Positions 1-8,198 of a DNA stretch of 32,669 nt are shown piece by piece. Origin of the DNA: Parachlamydiaceae bacterium (GTDB taxonomy: Bacteria > Chlamydiota > Chlamydiia > Chlamydiales > Parachlamydiaceae); NCBI GenBank assembly GCA_013813265.1, contig JACCRY010000229.1:1-32669 (forward strand), given 5' to 3'. The first letter of the stretch is position 1; each line of letters begins with the position of its first letter. The position numbers and the translations under genes are program-made. Below the pieces are notes generated by a model. The model was not told where the DNA came from. It saw nothing but the letters and a program-made list of their open reading frames with translations, and searched no databases.

Positions 1-127
1 AAGTTAGAGGATGTTTCTTGAATTTTTCACTGCGAGGGTCTGGAATTCTTTCTGCCAGTTCAATGATTTTTAGCTTATTTCCTAATAAAGGGTTAGCCGA
101 TTCGTTCTCAGACATTGGTATTACCAT
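1..127 (-). CDS. ISAs1-family transposase, N-terminal fragment (runs off window)
   Basis: About 42 codons are visible, read leftward from an ATG at 125-127 or, four codons later, an ATG at 113-115. Neither start has a clear ribosome binding site. The stretch IIELAERIPDPRSEKFKKHP matches the pattern of the N-terminal associated domain of ISAs1/H-repeat DDE transposases: a short helix, then an I-x-DPR motif, then a basic K/R-HPL segment. The DDE catalytic domain would lie to the left of base 1. I cannot tell whether the copy is intact. Family assignment rests on this short motif only. Confidence 0.55.
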   Translation of the reverse strand, partial: MVIPMSENESANPLLGNKLKIIELAERIPDPRSEKFKKHPLT

Positions 128-202
128 GTTTTTAATGTGGAGATACCAAACTACAATCTAACCTTAAAATTTTCAATCAATTTTTATAATGCAATCGCCC
201 TG
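1..202 (-). mobile_element. Left-edge fragment of an ISAs1-like insertion sequence
   Basis: The minus strand carries the start of a transposase that runs off the window edge. Outside its start codon, the minus strand reads CAGGGCGATTGCATTATA beginning at about 202, which I take as a possible terminal inverted repeat. That boundary is an inference, because the other end of the element lies outside the window and no target duplication can be checked. The stretch from 203 to 264 shows nothing recognisable. Confidence 0.4.
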
Positions 203-264
203 CCACACACTTCCTTTAAAGTTAAAATATTTAGAGGGTTATGTTTTTTTAATTCGGCGTAATG

Positions 265-306
265 AATTTCGAAGGAATGGGTATTTCTACCCCTTCCTTC
301 GAAATT
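265..306. other. Strong 19-bp hairpin downstream of lepB
   Basis: Bases 265-283 and 288-306 are inverted repeats of 19 bp with one mismatch and a four-base loop (TTTC). The hairpin lies 59 bp beyond the lepB stop codon. No T-tract follows in the lepB (minus) direction, so it is not a textbook intrinsic terminator. It could still protect the mRNA 3' end or be an intergenic repeat. Confidence 0.5.
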
Positions 307-364
307 TATTTAGCTGTAGGAAGCTTCTCCCCGGGGGCGATGATAAAAAATGTACAAAGTCGAG

Positions 365-2251
365 TTAAAGACCTGTAGGACGTCGCAAATAGCGTCGATG
401 AAGTATATACCAAATCAAACAACAAATTGCGACAACCCCCCAAACAATCAAACGTGGGATAGTTAATAATTTATAGGGGGCTTGCCAAGGAAGACCCATA
501 CGTTCGCCTGCAGGCCATAAAATTAAAGAAGGGGCACCTTCAAGGTTACCTTGAGGAACAAAACCAAAAATACGGCTATCACCGCTCATTGCATGGTTAT
601 CGCCTAAAACAAGATATTGTTTTTCCGGAACCGTAACACCAAAAGCACGTATAAAATCAGCATCTAATTTCCCTTCTATATAAGGTGGTCCATAATCTTT
701 AAAGGCAGTATAGGGTGTTTTTTCGGTAGAGTTTGCCTCTTTTTTTTCTTCACGTTCGTTAAAGTCAGTTAAGATAGGATCGTCTTTTTGAAAAAGTACT
801 CCTCCCAATGCATAAAGATCGCCATCACGGAAATAGGCATACCGTGAAGGTGCATTCCACTGGTTTTTTACAGATGGAACATAAGCATTATGCATTTCAA
901 TGCCTAAATTATAAAGCTTTTCCACATTTTTAGGATCATGACTATACAACGGATTATCTTTATTGGCTTCTTCTAACAAAGCGGCGATGCCTAATTTCTG
1001 TAAGTTGCCCTCATAAAATTCATAGGTTCCATCAGGCACGCCTGGAAATGTAGGAGACTCTGCTCCAAATTTAGGGGAATCAACACTGTAACGTGTTGCC
1101 CGTCCATTCTTAAAAACGATGCGAGCTGTGTACATCATATCCATGAGACGATCTAGATGTTCTTGCTGCAAAGGTATCACAGACTTTAACGAAGCAAGCT
1201 GTAAAGGATGGTGCGAATTTTGGGAAATCAAGGGTTGTGGATAAGTTAAACTGGGATGGTGACTGAGCTCCAAGTAGAGTACTCCTTCAGGGAGATCTTT
1301 TGCATCAATACCATTGATTTCTTTCAATTCCTTCGCATCTAAAAGGCGTGCCATTGCAAAATTGCGAATTCCAAAAAAGTCACTGAAGGCCTTTGGAGAT
1401 TTCTGTAGTGAGCGTTGAGAAAAAGGATCATCCTGAATCCATTTTTTCCCATCTGATACCTCGCCTTTAATGTTTTGCCCATTGACCATCATTCGCCCAA
1501 TGGGAATATTCATTTGGGAAAAGCGCACTTCTCGTTGCCCTACTGCCGACAATTCGCCAGAAAAACGCATAAATGGAATATGTTCTAAACTGAAATGTGT
1601 ATTTTCACGCATCCAAGGGGCATCAAGAAGTTCATTGATCAGATTTCCATCTTTATCAACGCCATAAATTTTTCCCCCATAAAAATAGAGACTGTCTCCG
1701 GGCTTTCCAATAAGACGTTTGATCAAGCGTTTTTTATAAGGAATGACACCCATAAAAATGGTGTCTTCGTCAAGTTTATCAATGCCTTCACTCGTGAACG
1801 TTATGGCACTCCCTCGCTGTACAAGGGATGGATCGAAGTAAAGATGGCCGGTGTTAAGGGGGATATTAATTCCAAAGGCTGTTTTAGTAACCGCAACACG
1901 ATCTTGCTCACGAAAAGCAGGTCGCATGGATCCTGTAGGAATTTCATATAGCTCAAACCACACCTGACGTACAACGGTAGCTAATAACAATGCTACAACA
2001 ATCGCAATCACTATTTCTTTCAGGTAATCTAGCCATGATTTCTTGCAGTAGTTTTGAGTAAATTTCTCTAACTCCTCTGCTGGAGGTGAGGCAATATTTC
2101 GATCATTTGTAGCAATAGCATTTTCCAGAAAGATGATTTTTTCCTTCATGACTGCTTCTTCATTTAAGGACAACTCTTTACGGCGTTTCTTAAAACAGCT
2201 AAAGGCTTTTTGTAAGATAGCACGAGCTTTATTTAGGCTTAGTGTTTTCAT
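365..2251 (-). CDS. lepB: Signal peptidase I, large chlamydial form
   Basis: Leader peptidase that cleaves Sec/Tat signal peptides at the periplasmic face of the inner membrane. A transmembrane anchor lies at about residues 78-95, followed by the catalytic serine S108 in PTGSMRP and the general-base lysine K178 in the KRLIGKPGD box. The C-terminal conserved box LGDNHAMSGDSRIFG sits at 549-563, and a second hydrophobic segment lies at about 600-618. Ordinary SPase I is near 300 residues or shorter. Here roughly 360 residues separate the Lys box from the GDN box, as in the 630-residue chlamydial enzymes. The N-terminal 70 residues are charged and cytoplasmic. The ATG start overlaps the stop of the upstream gene by four bases (ATGA), so the two are probably translationally coupled. 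Identity is certain; the role of the insertion is not known from the sequence. Confidence 0.96.
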   Translation of the reverse strand: MKTLSLNKARAILQKAFSCFKKRRKELSLNEEAVMKEKIIFLENAIATNDRNIASPPAEELEKFTQNYCKKSWLDYLKEIVIAIVVALLLATVVRQVWFELYEIPTGSMRPAFREQDRVAVTKTAFGINIPLNTGHLYFDPSLVQRGSAITFTSEGIDKLDEDTIFMGVIPYKKRLIKRLIGKPGDSLYFYGGKIYGVDKDGNLINELLDAPWMRENTHFSLEHIPFMRFSGELSAVGQREVRFSQMNIPIGRMMVNGQNIKGEVSDGKKWIQDDPFSQRSLQKSPKAFSDFFGIRNFAMARLLDAKELKEINGIDAKDLPEGVLYLELSHHPSLTYPQPLISQNSHHPLQLASLKSVIPLQQEHLDRLMDMMYTARIVFKNGRATRYSVDSPKFGAESPTFPGVPDGTYEFYEGNLQKLGIAALLEEANKDNPLYSHDPKNVEKLYNLGIEMHNAYVPSVKNQWNAPSRYAYFRDGDLYALGGVLFQKDDPILTDFNEREEKKEANSTEKTPYTAFKDYGPPYIEGKLDADFIRAFGVTVPEKQYLVLGDNHAMSGDSRIFGFVPQGNLEGAPSLILWPAGERMGLPWQAPYKLLTIPRLIVWGVVAICCLIWYILHRRYLRRPTGL

Positions 2252-2997
2252 AATTTTTTAAAAGTATAAGGGAGTGAAAGGGGTGTAGTCAACCCTGAAC
2301 CAGAGTCGATAATACGAACTTTAGCGCTTCCAACAAGACCGCTAATTTGTAACCAATAAGGAAAATAAGATGGATAGTTCATGCCTTTTTTAGGCAAGTA
2401 AACTTCGATCGTTTTCCCGGATAGATCAGTGCCATCTTTTGGCCATTGTGCCTTCCAAGCATCAAAGTCAACACCTTGAATCTCATTTCCTTCTACAACC
2501 ATTTTAGGTTGCCAAAATGGGCGTTTATCCTGTTTTGTTTGAACAAGGCAAACACCAATACGACGACGTTGTTTTTCCGAAATATAGTTAAATCGCAAGT
2601 TTAAAAGAGTAGGGAAAAAATTATTTTGAGCAGACATCTCATACCAGCTACCGCGGGTAAAAGAGAAAAAATTTTTTAACTGTCCGTTTGCAAGGTCTAC
2701 TGTATATAAAACCCTTGAGCTATTTCCTGCAAAACCCTGAGAAGCCCATGTTCTCCATAAAAAATTCTGTCTAGGAACTTTTGCAGCAGGAATTGAAATT
2801 TCTTCAATTGTTAGCTGATTTGAGTCCTTATACTGAATATGCAGTAAGCTGTAATTTTTACCCTGAGCAGTAACTATGAAATCGCCAGGCTGTGCCCTTC
2901 CTAAATTATCACGCAGAAAAAGAAAATTCTCTTCTGCCGACAAGCCCGAAACTATAAATAAAAAAATTAAAAACGATAGTAAAAAACCTTTAATCAC
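2248..2997 (-). CDS. Exported protein of unknown function, upstream partner of lepB
   Basis: A 249-residue protein with a clear signal peptide: MIK, a hydrophobic core at residues 4-18 and a probable cleavage after GLSA (about residue 21). It is therefore expected in the periplasm or on the outer membrane. No catalytic motif is recognised; the body looks beta-rich with many aromatic residues. It starts at GTG, preceded by a GGGG-rich binding site, and its stop overlaps the lepB start (ATGA). Chlamydiaceae carry a conserved hypothetical gene next to lepB (CT021 in C. trachomatis). Size, export signal and position suggest this is its counterpart, which is an inference from synteny rather than alignment. 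Confidence 0.75.
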   Translation of the reverse strand: MIKGFLLSFLIFLFIVSGLSAEENFLFLRDNLGRAQPGDFIVTAQGKNYSLLHIQYKDSNQLTIEEISIPAAKVPRQNFLWRTWASQGFAGNSSRVLYTVDLANGQLKNFFSFTRGSWYEMSAQNNFFPTLLNLRFNYISEKQRRRIGVCLVQTKQDKRPFWQPKMVVEGNEIQGVDFDAWKAQWPKDGTDLSGKTIEVYLPKKGMNYPSYFPYWLQISGLVGSAKVRIIDSGSGLTTPLSLPYTFKKL

Positions 2998-3074
2998 GTT
3001 TCCCCGATGTTATCCTGTTCACAAGTATAGCCAATTTTACCATTAGAATCCAATAAGATCCAGTAGTATATTGA

Positions 3075-4508
3075 TTACTTTGCGATTGCATGGTGGCGGC
3101 TATAAAAATAATAAAGTAGCAACCCAATTGCAAGCCAAAGGATCAGCCGCAACCATGTTTCAACATTCAATGAAAACATCATAATCATACATGTTGCAAT
3201 TCCTAGAAGTGGAAAAAGAGGTACAAAAGGGACTCTAAAGGCACGAGGATATTCAGGATGCGTATAACGCAAAATGAGAACACCAGCGCACACAAGTGAA
3301 AAAGCCAAAAGGGTACCTATACTCGTCATATTTCCAACAACAGAAAGAGGTGCAAAAGCACTCACCAGTCCAACAAGCGGGACCAAGATCAAGCTGGCTC
3401 CCCAAGGAGTTTTCCATTTTGGATGCACTCTAGCAAAAAAAGGGGGTAATAGGCCATCATGCGCCATTGCATAAAAGATTCTGGATTGTCCGAGAAGTAA
3501 AACAAGAATAACTGAGGTAAATCCAGCAAGAATTGCGAGCTTAATCGCCCAACTCAACCACGGATAAGGAGTTTGGTCAATTGCCAAAGCCACCGGAGCT
3601 GCAACCCCCAATCGAGTGTAACTGACAAGACCTAACATCACAAAAGCAAAAAGAACATAAAGGATTGTGCAAATCACAAGAGAACCCAAAATGCCTCTAG
3701 GCATATTTTTTTGAGGATTGATCGTTTCTTGAGAAGCAGTAGAAACACTATCAAAACCAATATAAGCGAAGAAAATAATCCCAGCAGCCCGAAAAATGCC
3801 GCTCCAACCAAACGTACCAAAAGTCCCTTCATTTTCAGGTATAAAAGGAGAATAGTTTTCAAAATTAATGTATTGGATGCCGACTGCAATAAATATAAGA
3901 ATTACACCAATTTTAAGGCTAACAATGACTGCATTGACATAAGCTGAATTCTTGATTCCCATAATCAAAACGCAAGAGGCAATGATGACAATCATCAAAG
4001 CAGGCAAATTTATAATTCCCGTTGCCAAAGTTCCATCCGGCAACGGCGTGGGATTCCAAGGAGAGGCTATGAGTGCTACAGGGAGATCTATCCCAACATC
4101 ATGCAGAAAGGAAATGAGATAAGCAGACCAACTTATCGACACTGTAGCGGCTCCTATTGCATATTCAAGAATGAGTGTCCACCCAATCATCCAAGCGGTC
4201 AATTCTCCCATTGTGATGTATGCATAGGTGTAAGCACTTCCAGCAATAGGAATCATGCTTGCAAGTTCACTATAACAAAGCCCTGCAAAAGCACAACCAA
4301 TAGCAGCAATTAAAAAAGAAAGCAAAATTGCTGGCCCTGCATGCTCAGCAGCTGCTATCCCTGTAATGGAAAATAAGCCTGCCCCTACAATTGCACCGAT
4401 TCCAAAAAGAATTAATTGAAATGGGCCTAAAACACGTTTTAGCTGATTTTTATTGGCTTCACTTGCCTCGTCAACAGACTCTAGAGTTTTTCTTGTCAGT
4501 ATCCCCAT
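3075..4508 (-). CDS. APC-superfamily amino acid permease (cationic amino acid transporter type)
   Basis: A 477-residue inner-membrane transporter with about 12-13 hydrophobic helices. The first helix carries the APC substrate-binding signature GIGAIVGAGLF (residues 36-46). The pattern around SELASMIPIAGSAYTYAY and GFDSVSTASQETINPQKNMP is typical of the CAT/YfnA subgroup, which imports amino acids, often cationic ones, by proton-coupled uptake or exchange. For an intracellular bacterium this fits acquisition of host amino acids, but the substrate cannot be read from the sequence. It appears to be a single-gene unit: a long spacer lies upstream and 77 bp without a strong terminator lies downstream. 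The ATG has only a weak binding site. Confidence 0.9.
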   Translation of the reverse strand: MGILTRKTLESVDEASEANKNQLKRVLGPFQLILFGIGAIVGAGLFSITGIAAAEHAGPAILLSFLIAAIGCAFAGLCYSELASMIPIAGSAYTYAYITMGELTAWMIGWTLILEYAIGAATVSISWSAYLISFLHDVGIDLPVALIASPWNPTPLPDGTLATGIINLPALMIVIIASCVLIMGIKNSAYVNAVIVSLKIGVILIFIAVGIQYINFENYSPFIPENEGTFGTFGWSGIFRAAGIIFFAYIGFDSVSTASQETINPQKNMPRGILGSLVICTILYVLFAFVMLGLVSYTRLGVAAPVALAIDQTPYPWLSWAIKLAILAGFTSVILVLLLGQSRIFYAMAHDGLLPPFFARVHPKWKTPWGASLILVPLVGLVSAFAPLSVVGNMTSIGTLLAFSLVCAGVLILRYTHPEYPRAFRVPFVPLFPLLGIATCMIMMFSLNVETWLRLILWLAIGLLLYYFYSRHHAIAK

Positions 4509-5059
4509 TTTATGCCTATTCTTAAATTGTGTAGAGGTTATATTTATAAAAACCAGATATATTACATTTATTCGTTTCTAGATAGCTTGATTGCAATCCC
4601 GCATGAAGTAAACTCTGGCTCTATTGTTGTTACATTTCCTGATTCAGTAGTAGAAGTGACGAAAAATGACCCTGAATGTAGCATTAAAAAATTACTTTAA
4701 AATGTGGCTTTCAATTTGGTTTCCCCCCCTTTTTGGTTATTAGGTCCTAGCTTTTGAAACTTGAGACCTGAACTGCAAGAAGTATCAGCAAAACCTTAAA
4801 TTCAAGCCCATCCCATGAAATAAGTTGGTGAAAGTTCGAAGCTAAAGGTTGCCTTTTCGTCTTACGAGTAAAAGAAGCCCTTACCAGCAGTAAATCTTGA
4901 TCACACATTAACTGGCAACTGGGTTAATCATAGAGAATGCCATGTTGAAAATGATGTACTCTTGATTTGTAAAACAAGCGATAAATTTTTATCCTTATCG
5001 AGATTCGGTTCACATTCAGAAATTTTCTAATCAACAGGGAATAGGCTGAGATAGGAGTA
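4509..5059. other. Intergenic stretch without a supported gene
   Basis: This 551-bp spacer lies upstream of the permease (leftward) and downstream of the methyltransferase (leftward). A short plus-strand frame at 4512-4700 (62 codons) has no ribosome binding site and no recognisable motif. C and T homopolymers occur near 4722-4736. I see no tRNA, no strong terminator and no long repeat. It must contain the permease promoter, but no convincing -35/-10 pair stood out. Confidence 0.5.
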
Positions 5060-5863
5060 TCAAACACTGATATTATGAAAATGAAAACCACACCACTTTT
5101 CTTCAAATGAACGTTCAATTTCTTGCCATCCCCGATCTTGACATTGGGCTATATAGAGTTTCTGCTGCTTGCGCAGGATGCCAGACGTAATGCAATCCAT
5201 TTTAAGGTCATGCAAACGTGAAATAGAGTTCCATGCTTGCTCCTGCTCCTTGTAAATCATATTCATCACAAGAATAATTTGAACACCAGAGGGGATAATT
5301 AAAAGTTCTGAAGGAAGTTGAAATGCTATATTTTCTTCCATTTTGTTTAACAGACTATTTTTTTTTGCATGGTCCAATGAGTCCTGATCTATATCAATGC
5401 CGATGACTCCAACTGCACCCAGCTTTATTGCGGCCAAACTTAAGACTCCGCTGCCACAGCCTAAATCAATTACAAATTTTCCTGCTGTCAAAGGGGCCAT
5501 CATTCGAAGAACAAGCTTTGTTGTTGAATGTGAAAGATCACCAAATCCTGGTCCAGGATACATCAAAAACTGATTTGCCAAATTGTTTGAATAGTCTTTT
5601 AAATCGATCTTAATTGAAGATGTTTCGCTGCCCCATTGCGCTTGCCAATCAATTTGATCAAACTGCACTTCGTGAAAAGATGCTATCTCTGGATAAGAGT
5701 TTAACAAGTTTTCCAAAGAAGCTTCTTTGGGTGGATAACCATAAAGACGCTTTTCAAGATCAGCTTCTTCGCTATAGAGAAGCTGAAAACCAGCTTGAAA
5801 GAGGTTCTCCCAACCAGTATCCATAGTCACTTGCAGTTTCAAAACAAAACAAAAATAATCCAT
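5060..5863 (-). CDS. prmA: PrmA-like SAM-dependent methyltransferase (ribosomal protein L11 type)
   Basis: A 267-residue class I methyltransferase. The SAM-binding motif I is VIDLGCGSGVLSL at about residues 131-143, followed by an acidic motif II (GIDIDQDSLDHA). The segment just before it, PGPGFGDLSHSTTKLVL (about 103-119), resembles the PrmA signature PG-x-AFG-T-HxTT that positions ribosomal protein L11. The usual post-motif NIL is replaced by MNMI (about residue 200), and the protein is slightly short for PrmA (about 290 aa). It could be a diverged PrmA or a related protein methyltransferase. An AGGAG binding site (5868-5872) stands five bases before the ATG and decides the start. The palindromic repeat 5903-6004 separates it from prpC upstream. 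Confidence 0.68.
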   Translation of the reverse strand: MDYFCFVLKLQVTMDTGWENLFQAGFQLLYSEEADLEKRLYGYPPKEASLENLLNSYPEIASFHEVQFDQIDWQAQWGSETSSIKIDLKDYSNNLANQFLMYPGPGFGDLSHSTTKLVLRMMAPLTAGKFVIDLGCGSGVLSLAAIKLGAVGVIGIDIDQDSLDHAKKNSLLNKMEENIAFQLPSELLIIPSGVQIILVMNMIYKEQEQAWNSISRLHDLKMDCITSGILRKQQKLYIAQCQDRGWQEIERSFEEKWCGFHFHNISV

Positions 5864-5902
5864 CTTCTCCTAAAATATAGCTTCAGGGCTTACAAGAGAT
5901 CA

Positions 5903-6004
5903 AATGAACAAATTTATGTAGCCTGCTGCGCTCGCAGCAGGTAGCAAAATAGGCGCTCGGGTACTCCTGCTGCGAGCGCAGCAGGCTACATAAATTTGTT
6001 CATT
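5903..6004. repeat. Palindromic repeat element with perfect 39-bp arms
   Basis: Bases 5903-5941 are the exact reverse complement of 5966-6004, with a 24-base loop between. Inside each arm a GC-rich 20-bp module (5922-5941 and 5966-5985) is itself a near-perfect hairpin of CCTGCTGCG and CGCAGCAGG around two bases. Its sharp boundaries and its G+C content contrast with the AT-rich flanks. It lies between the prpC stop and the methyltransferase start, so it may also end prpC transcription. The same GC-rich module recurs at 25688-25707, so this is probably a dispersed non-coding repeat family. Confidence 0.9.
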
Positions 6005-6050
6005 GGTCCCTCTTCTGAAAATAGGCATGACCCATTTACGGCAACGACGG

Positions 6051-7163
6051 TCAAATTGCCCGACGCGCCGGACCTGTATAATTGCTATTAGGCCGTATAA
6101 GCTTGTTATTAGCTCGCTGTTCCAGAAGATGGGCAGACCAGCCAGAAATGCGAGAAAAGACAAATAGAGGCGTAAACATTTCGGTCGGGAACCCGAGGAA
6201 ATGGTAAACTAACGCGCTATAGAAATCAAGATTAGGAAATAACTTTTTCTCATCCCACATCAATTTCTCAATTCTTTCAGCCACAGGGAAAAGATGCGGA
6301 TCTTTAGCCTCAATACTTAGTTTCCTCGCTTGTTCTTTAATGATAGCCGAACGAGGATCCACTGTAGTATAAACTCTGTGGCCAAATCCCATGATAAGCT
6401 CCTTTCTAGCCAACATTTCTCGAATCGTTGTTTCAGCTTCTTTTTCTGTTGTGAACGATTCGATGAGTTTCATGGCAAATTCGTTAGCTCCACCATGCAA
6501 AGGCCCTCTTAATGTGCCAATGCCTCCACAAATTGCTGAATAGAAATCTGAAAGCGTGCTAGTAACGCTTCTTACTACAAATGTAGATGCATTAAACTCA
6601 TGCTCCGCATAAAGCATGAGTGAAATATCTAAAGCTCTTATATGAGATTCGCTCGCTTTCTTTCCGTGCAATAAATAAAGGATATGACCTGCTTCAGAAA
6701 GTTCATCTGATGACATTTTAAGAGGATGGCCCTTGTTATGGAATTTATACCAAAACAATAGCATCGTAGGTAAGCTTGCTTGGAGTCTTTCAGCAATAGC
6801 AAAAGGCTCTGTCTTTTTTGTCTCTGGTTCAAGCACACCCAAAAACGAGCATCCAGTTCTCAGTACATCCATGGGGTTTGTATCACGCGGGATTCTTTCG
6901 AGTAATGTTTTTAAGGGTGCAGGAATTTCGCGTAACTGTTGAAGGTGCTCTCGATAAAGCTTAAGCTCTTCTTTTGAAGGTAATTCCCCTCGAAGCAGTA
7001 ACCAACTTACTTCTTCAAATGAAGCTTTATTGCAAAGATCTTCAATGGCATAGCCTCGGTAAAGCAGACTTTGATCTTCCGCGCCGCAAAGGCAGATTGC
7101 TGAATCCCCTGCAACAACACCAGCTAGCCCCCCGGTCTTCCTTTTTTCGTTACCTACTGACAT
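6051..7163 (-). CDS. prpC: 2-methylcitrate synthase (citrate synthase family)
   Basis: Condenses propionyl-CoA with oxaloacetate to 2-methylcitrate, the first step of the methylcitrate cycle. The 370-residue protein has the citrate synthase catalytic triad: H223 in [10 protein letters not shown]262 in MGFGHRVY and D313 in [10 protein letters not shown]. The short, N-domain-less form and the stretches [25 protein letters not shown] and [11 protein letters not shown] are those of PrpC and short-form citrate synthases rather than E. coli GltA. Specificity for propionyl-CoA is inferred from coupling to prpB: the frames overlap by 10 bp, and a GGAGGAAG binding site lies inside the prpB 3' end. The C-terminus ends at YTGPARRAI, slightly shorter than most family members. 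It may also work as a citrate synthase. No prpD or methylaconitase gene is in the window. Confidence 0.88.
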   Translation of the reverse strand: MSVGNEKRKTGGLAGVVAGDSAICLCGAEDQSLLYRGYAIEDLCNKASFEEVSWLLLRGELPSKEELKLYREHLQQLREIPAPLKTLLERIPRDTNPMDVLRTGCSFLGVLEPETKKTEPFAIAERLQASLPTMLLFWYKFHNKGHPLKMSSDELSEAGHILYLLHGKKASESHIRALDISLMLYAEHEFNASTFVVRSVTSTLSDFYSAICGGIGTLRGPLHGGANEFAMKLIESFTTEKEAETTIREMLARKELIMGFGHRVYTTVDPRSAIIKEQARKLSIEAKDPHLFPVAERIEKLMWDEKKLFPNLDFYSALVYHFLGFPTEMFTPLFVFSRISGWSAHLLEQRANNKLIRPNSNYTGPARRAI

Positions 7164-8029
7164 ATTTCTTCCTCCAATTGTTCTTCAAAAGACTCATAAT
7201 TCAAAAATCCATAGAGCTCTTCTCTGGTTTGCATAGACTCTAACAGAGATTTTTGTGTCCCATGATTGCGTATCGTCTGTAAAGTTTTGAGAGCAGCAAG
7301 GTTCATTGCTCTATTCGCCGATAGAGGGTATAGTGCCATATCAATTTTTGCCGAAGCTAGCTCTTGAAGAGTAAAAAGGGGTGTTTGTCCAAATTCTGTT
7401 AAATTGGCTAAAATGGGAACTTGAAGATGTTGGCGGAAGTCTGCATATTGTTTCAGTTCGGTAAAAGCTTCCAAAAAAAGCATATCGGCTCCAGCTTCAG
7501 CATAAGCAATAGCCCGTTCAAGTGTTTTCTCATGACCTTCAATCGCATAGGCATCGGTTCTTGCCATGATCACAAAGTTGGGGTCTGTTCTGGCATCCAA
7601 AGCGGCCTTTATTCGATCGACCATAACTTCTTTAGGAACAACTTTTTTACCCAGACGATGTCCACATCGTTTAATGAAAGGTTGATCTTCAATGTGTACA
7701 GCTGCAGCTCCAGCAAATTCAATTGTTTTAATGGAGCGAGCAATCATGAGGCTGCTTCCCCAACCTGTATCTATGTCTACAAGTAAGGGAGTTAGGACAG
7801 CAGAAGTTATGCGCCTGACTTCCTCAGCGACATTGTCCAAAGTTGTCATTCCAAGATCCGGCAATCCGAAAGCGGAATTAGCGATGCCGGCTCCTGAAAG
7901 ATAGAGAGCTTTAAAGCCTGAATGAGCTGCCATCATCGCAACATAGGCATTGATTACACCCACGATTTGAAGAGGCTGTTCTGTTAAAACGCTCTCTCTA
8001 AATTGCTTTCCTTTACTTTCTCTTTTCAC
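7154..8029 (-). CDS. prpB: 2-methylisocitrate lyase
   Basis: Cleaves 2-methylisocitrate to pyruvate and succinate, the last step of the methylcitrate cycle. The 291-residue protein belongs to the ICL/PEPM superfamily. The signature loop KRCGH is at 120-124 with catalytic C122. Mg-binding aspartates are visible at D58 (LPDLG) and D85/D87 (VDIDTGWG), the same spacing as in E. coli PrpB. The start is GTG, with GGGAGGAG immediately upstream (about 8034-8040). It is the first gene of the leftward prpB-prpC pair and diverges from the beta-oxidation operon across a 169-bp spacer. The cycle is also fed by odd-chain fatty acids and some amino acids. Confidence 0.92.
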   Translation of the reverse strand: MKRESKGKQFRESVLTEQPLQIVGVINAYVAMMAAHSGFKALYLSGAGIANSAFGLPDLGMTTLDNVAEEVRRITSAVLTPLLVDIDTGWGSSLMIARSIKTIEFAGAAAVHIEDQPFIKRCGHRLGKKVVPKEVMVDRIKAALDARTDPNFVIMARTDAYAIEGHEKTLERAIAYAEAGADMLFLEAFTELKQYADFRQHLQVPILANLTEFGQTPLFTLQELASAKIDMALYPLSANRAMNLAALKTLQTIRNHGTQKSLLESMQTREELYGFLNYESFEEQLEEEICQ

Positions 8030-8047
8030 AGGCTCCTCCCAAAAAAT

Positions 8048-8086
8048 AAGATATCTTCGATTATATGATTTGCTTCAAGATATCTT
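8048..8086. promoter_or_regulatory. Two identical 10-bp palindromes in the prpB / beta-oxidation divergent spacer
   Basis: The perfect palindrome AAGATATCTT occurs at 8048-8057 and again at 8077-8086, with starts 29 bp apart (close to three helical turns). The right copy abuts the -35 element proposed for the plus-strand operon. The left copy lies 19-28 bp upstream of the prpB start. This is the layout expected for a dimeric regulator controlling both directions. No regulator gene is adjacent, and the binding protein is unknown. Confidence 0.45.
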
Positions 8087-8115
8087 TTGACTATTTGATA
8101 GGTAATGGTTACAAG
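8087..8115 (+). promoter_or_regulatory. Candidate promoter of the beta-oxidation operon
   Basis: TTGACT (8087-8092), a 17-bp spacer and TACAAG (8110-8115) give matches of five and four out of six to the sigma-70 consensus. It lies about 85 bp before the enoyl-CoA hydratase start and directly beside one AAGATATCTT palindrome. This was found by eye only. Confidence 0.3.
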
Positions 8116-8198
8116 AGACTTAGGTGTAATTTGGTATAGCACAAATTTTTGAATTGAACTGATTGCGCCTGACCAACTTGTATTAGGAGTCTATTTAA

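Noticed and set aside
1595-1951. Plus-strand 118-codon frame inside lepB
   Set aside because: Antisense shadow of a certain gene with no motif or binding site.
4512-4700. Plus-strand 62-codon frame upstream of the permease
   Set aside because: No ribosome binding site, no motif, starts within the divergent permease 5' region; probably chance.
5900-6163. Minus-strand 87-codon frame across the palindrome and the prpC 3' end
   Set aside because: It is out of frame with prpC and its C-terminal half is the translated repeat; a shadow.
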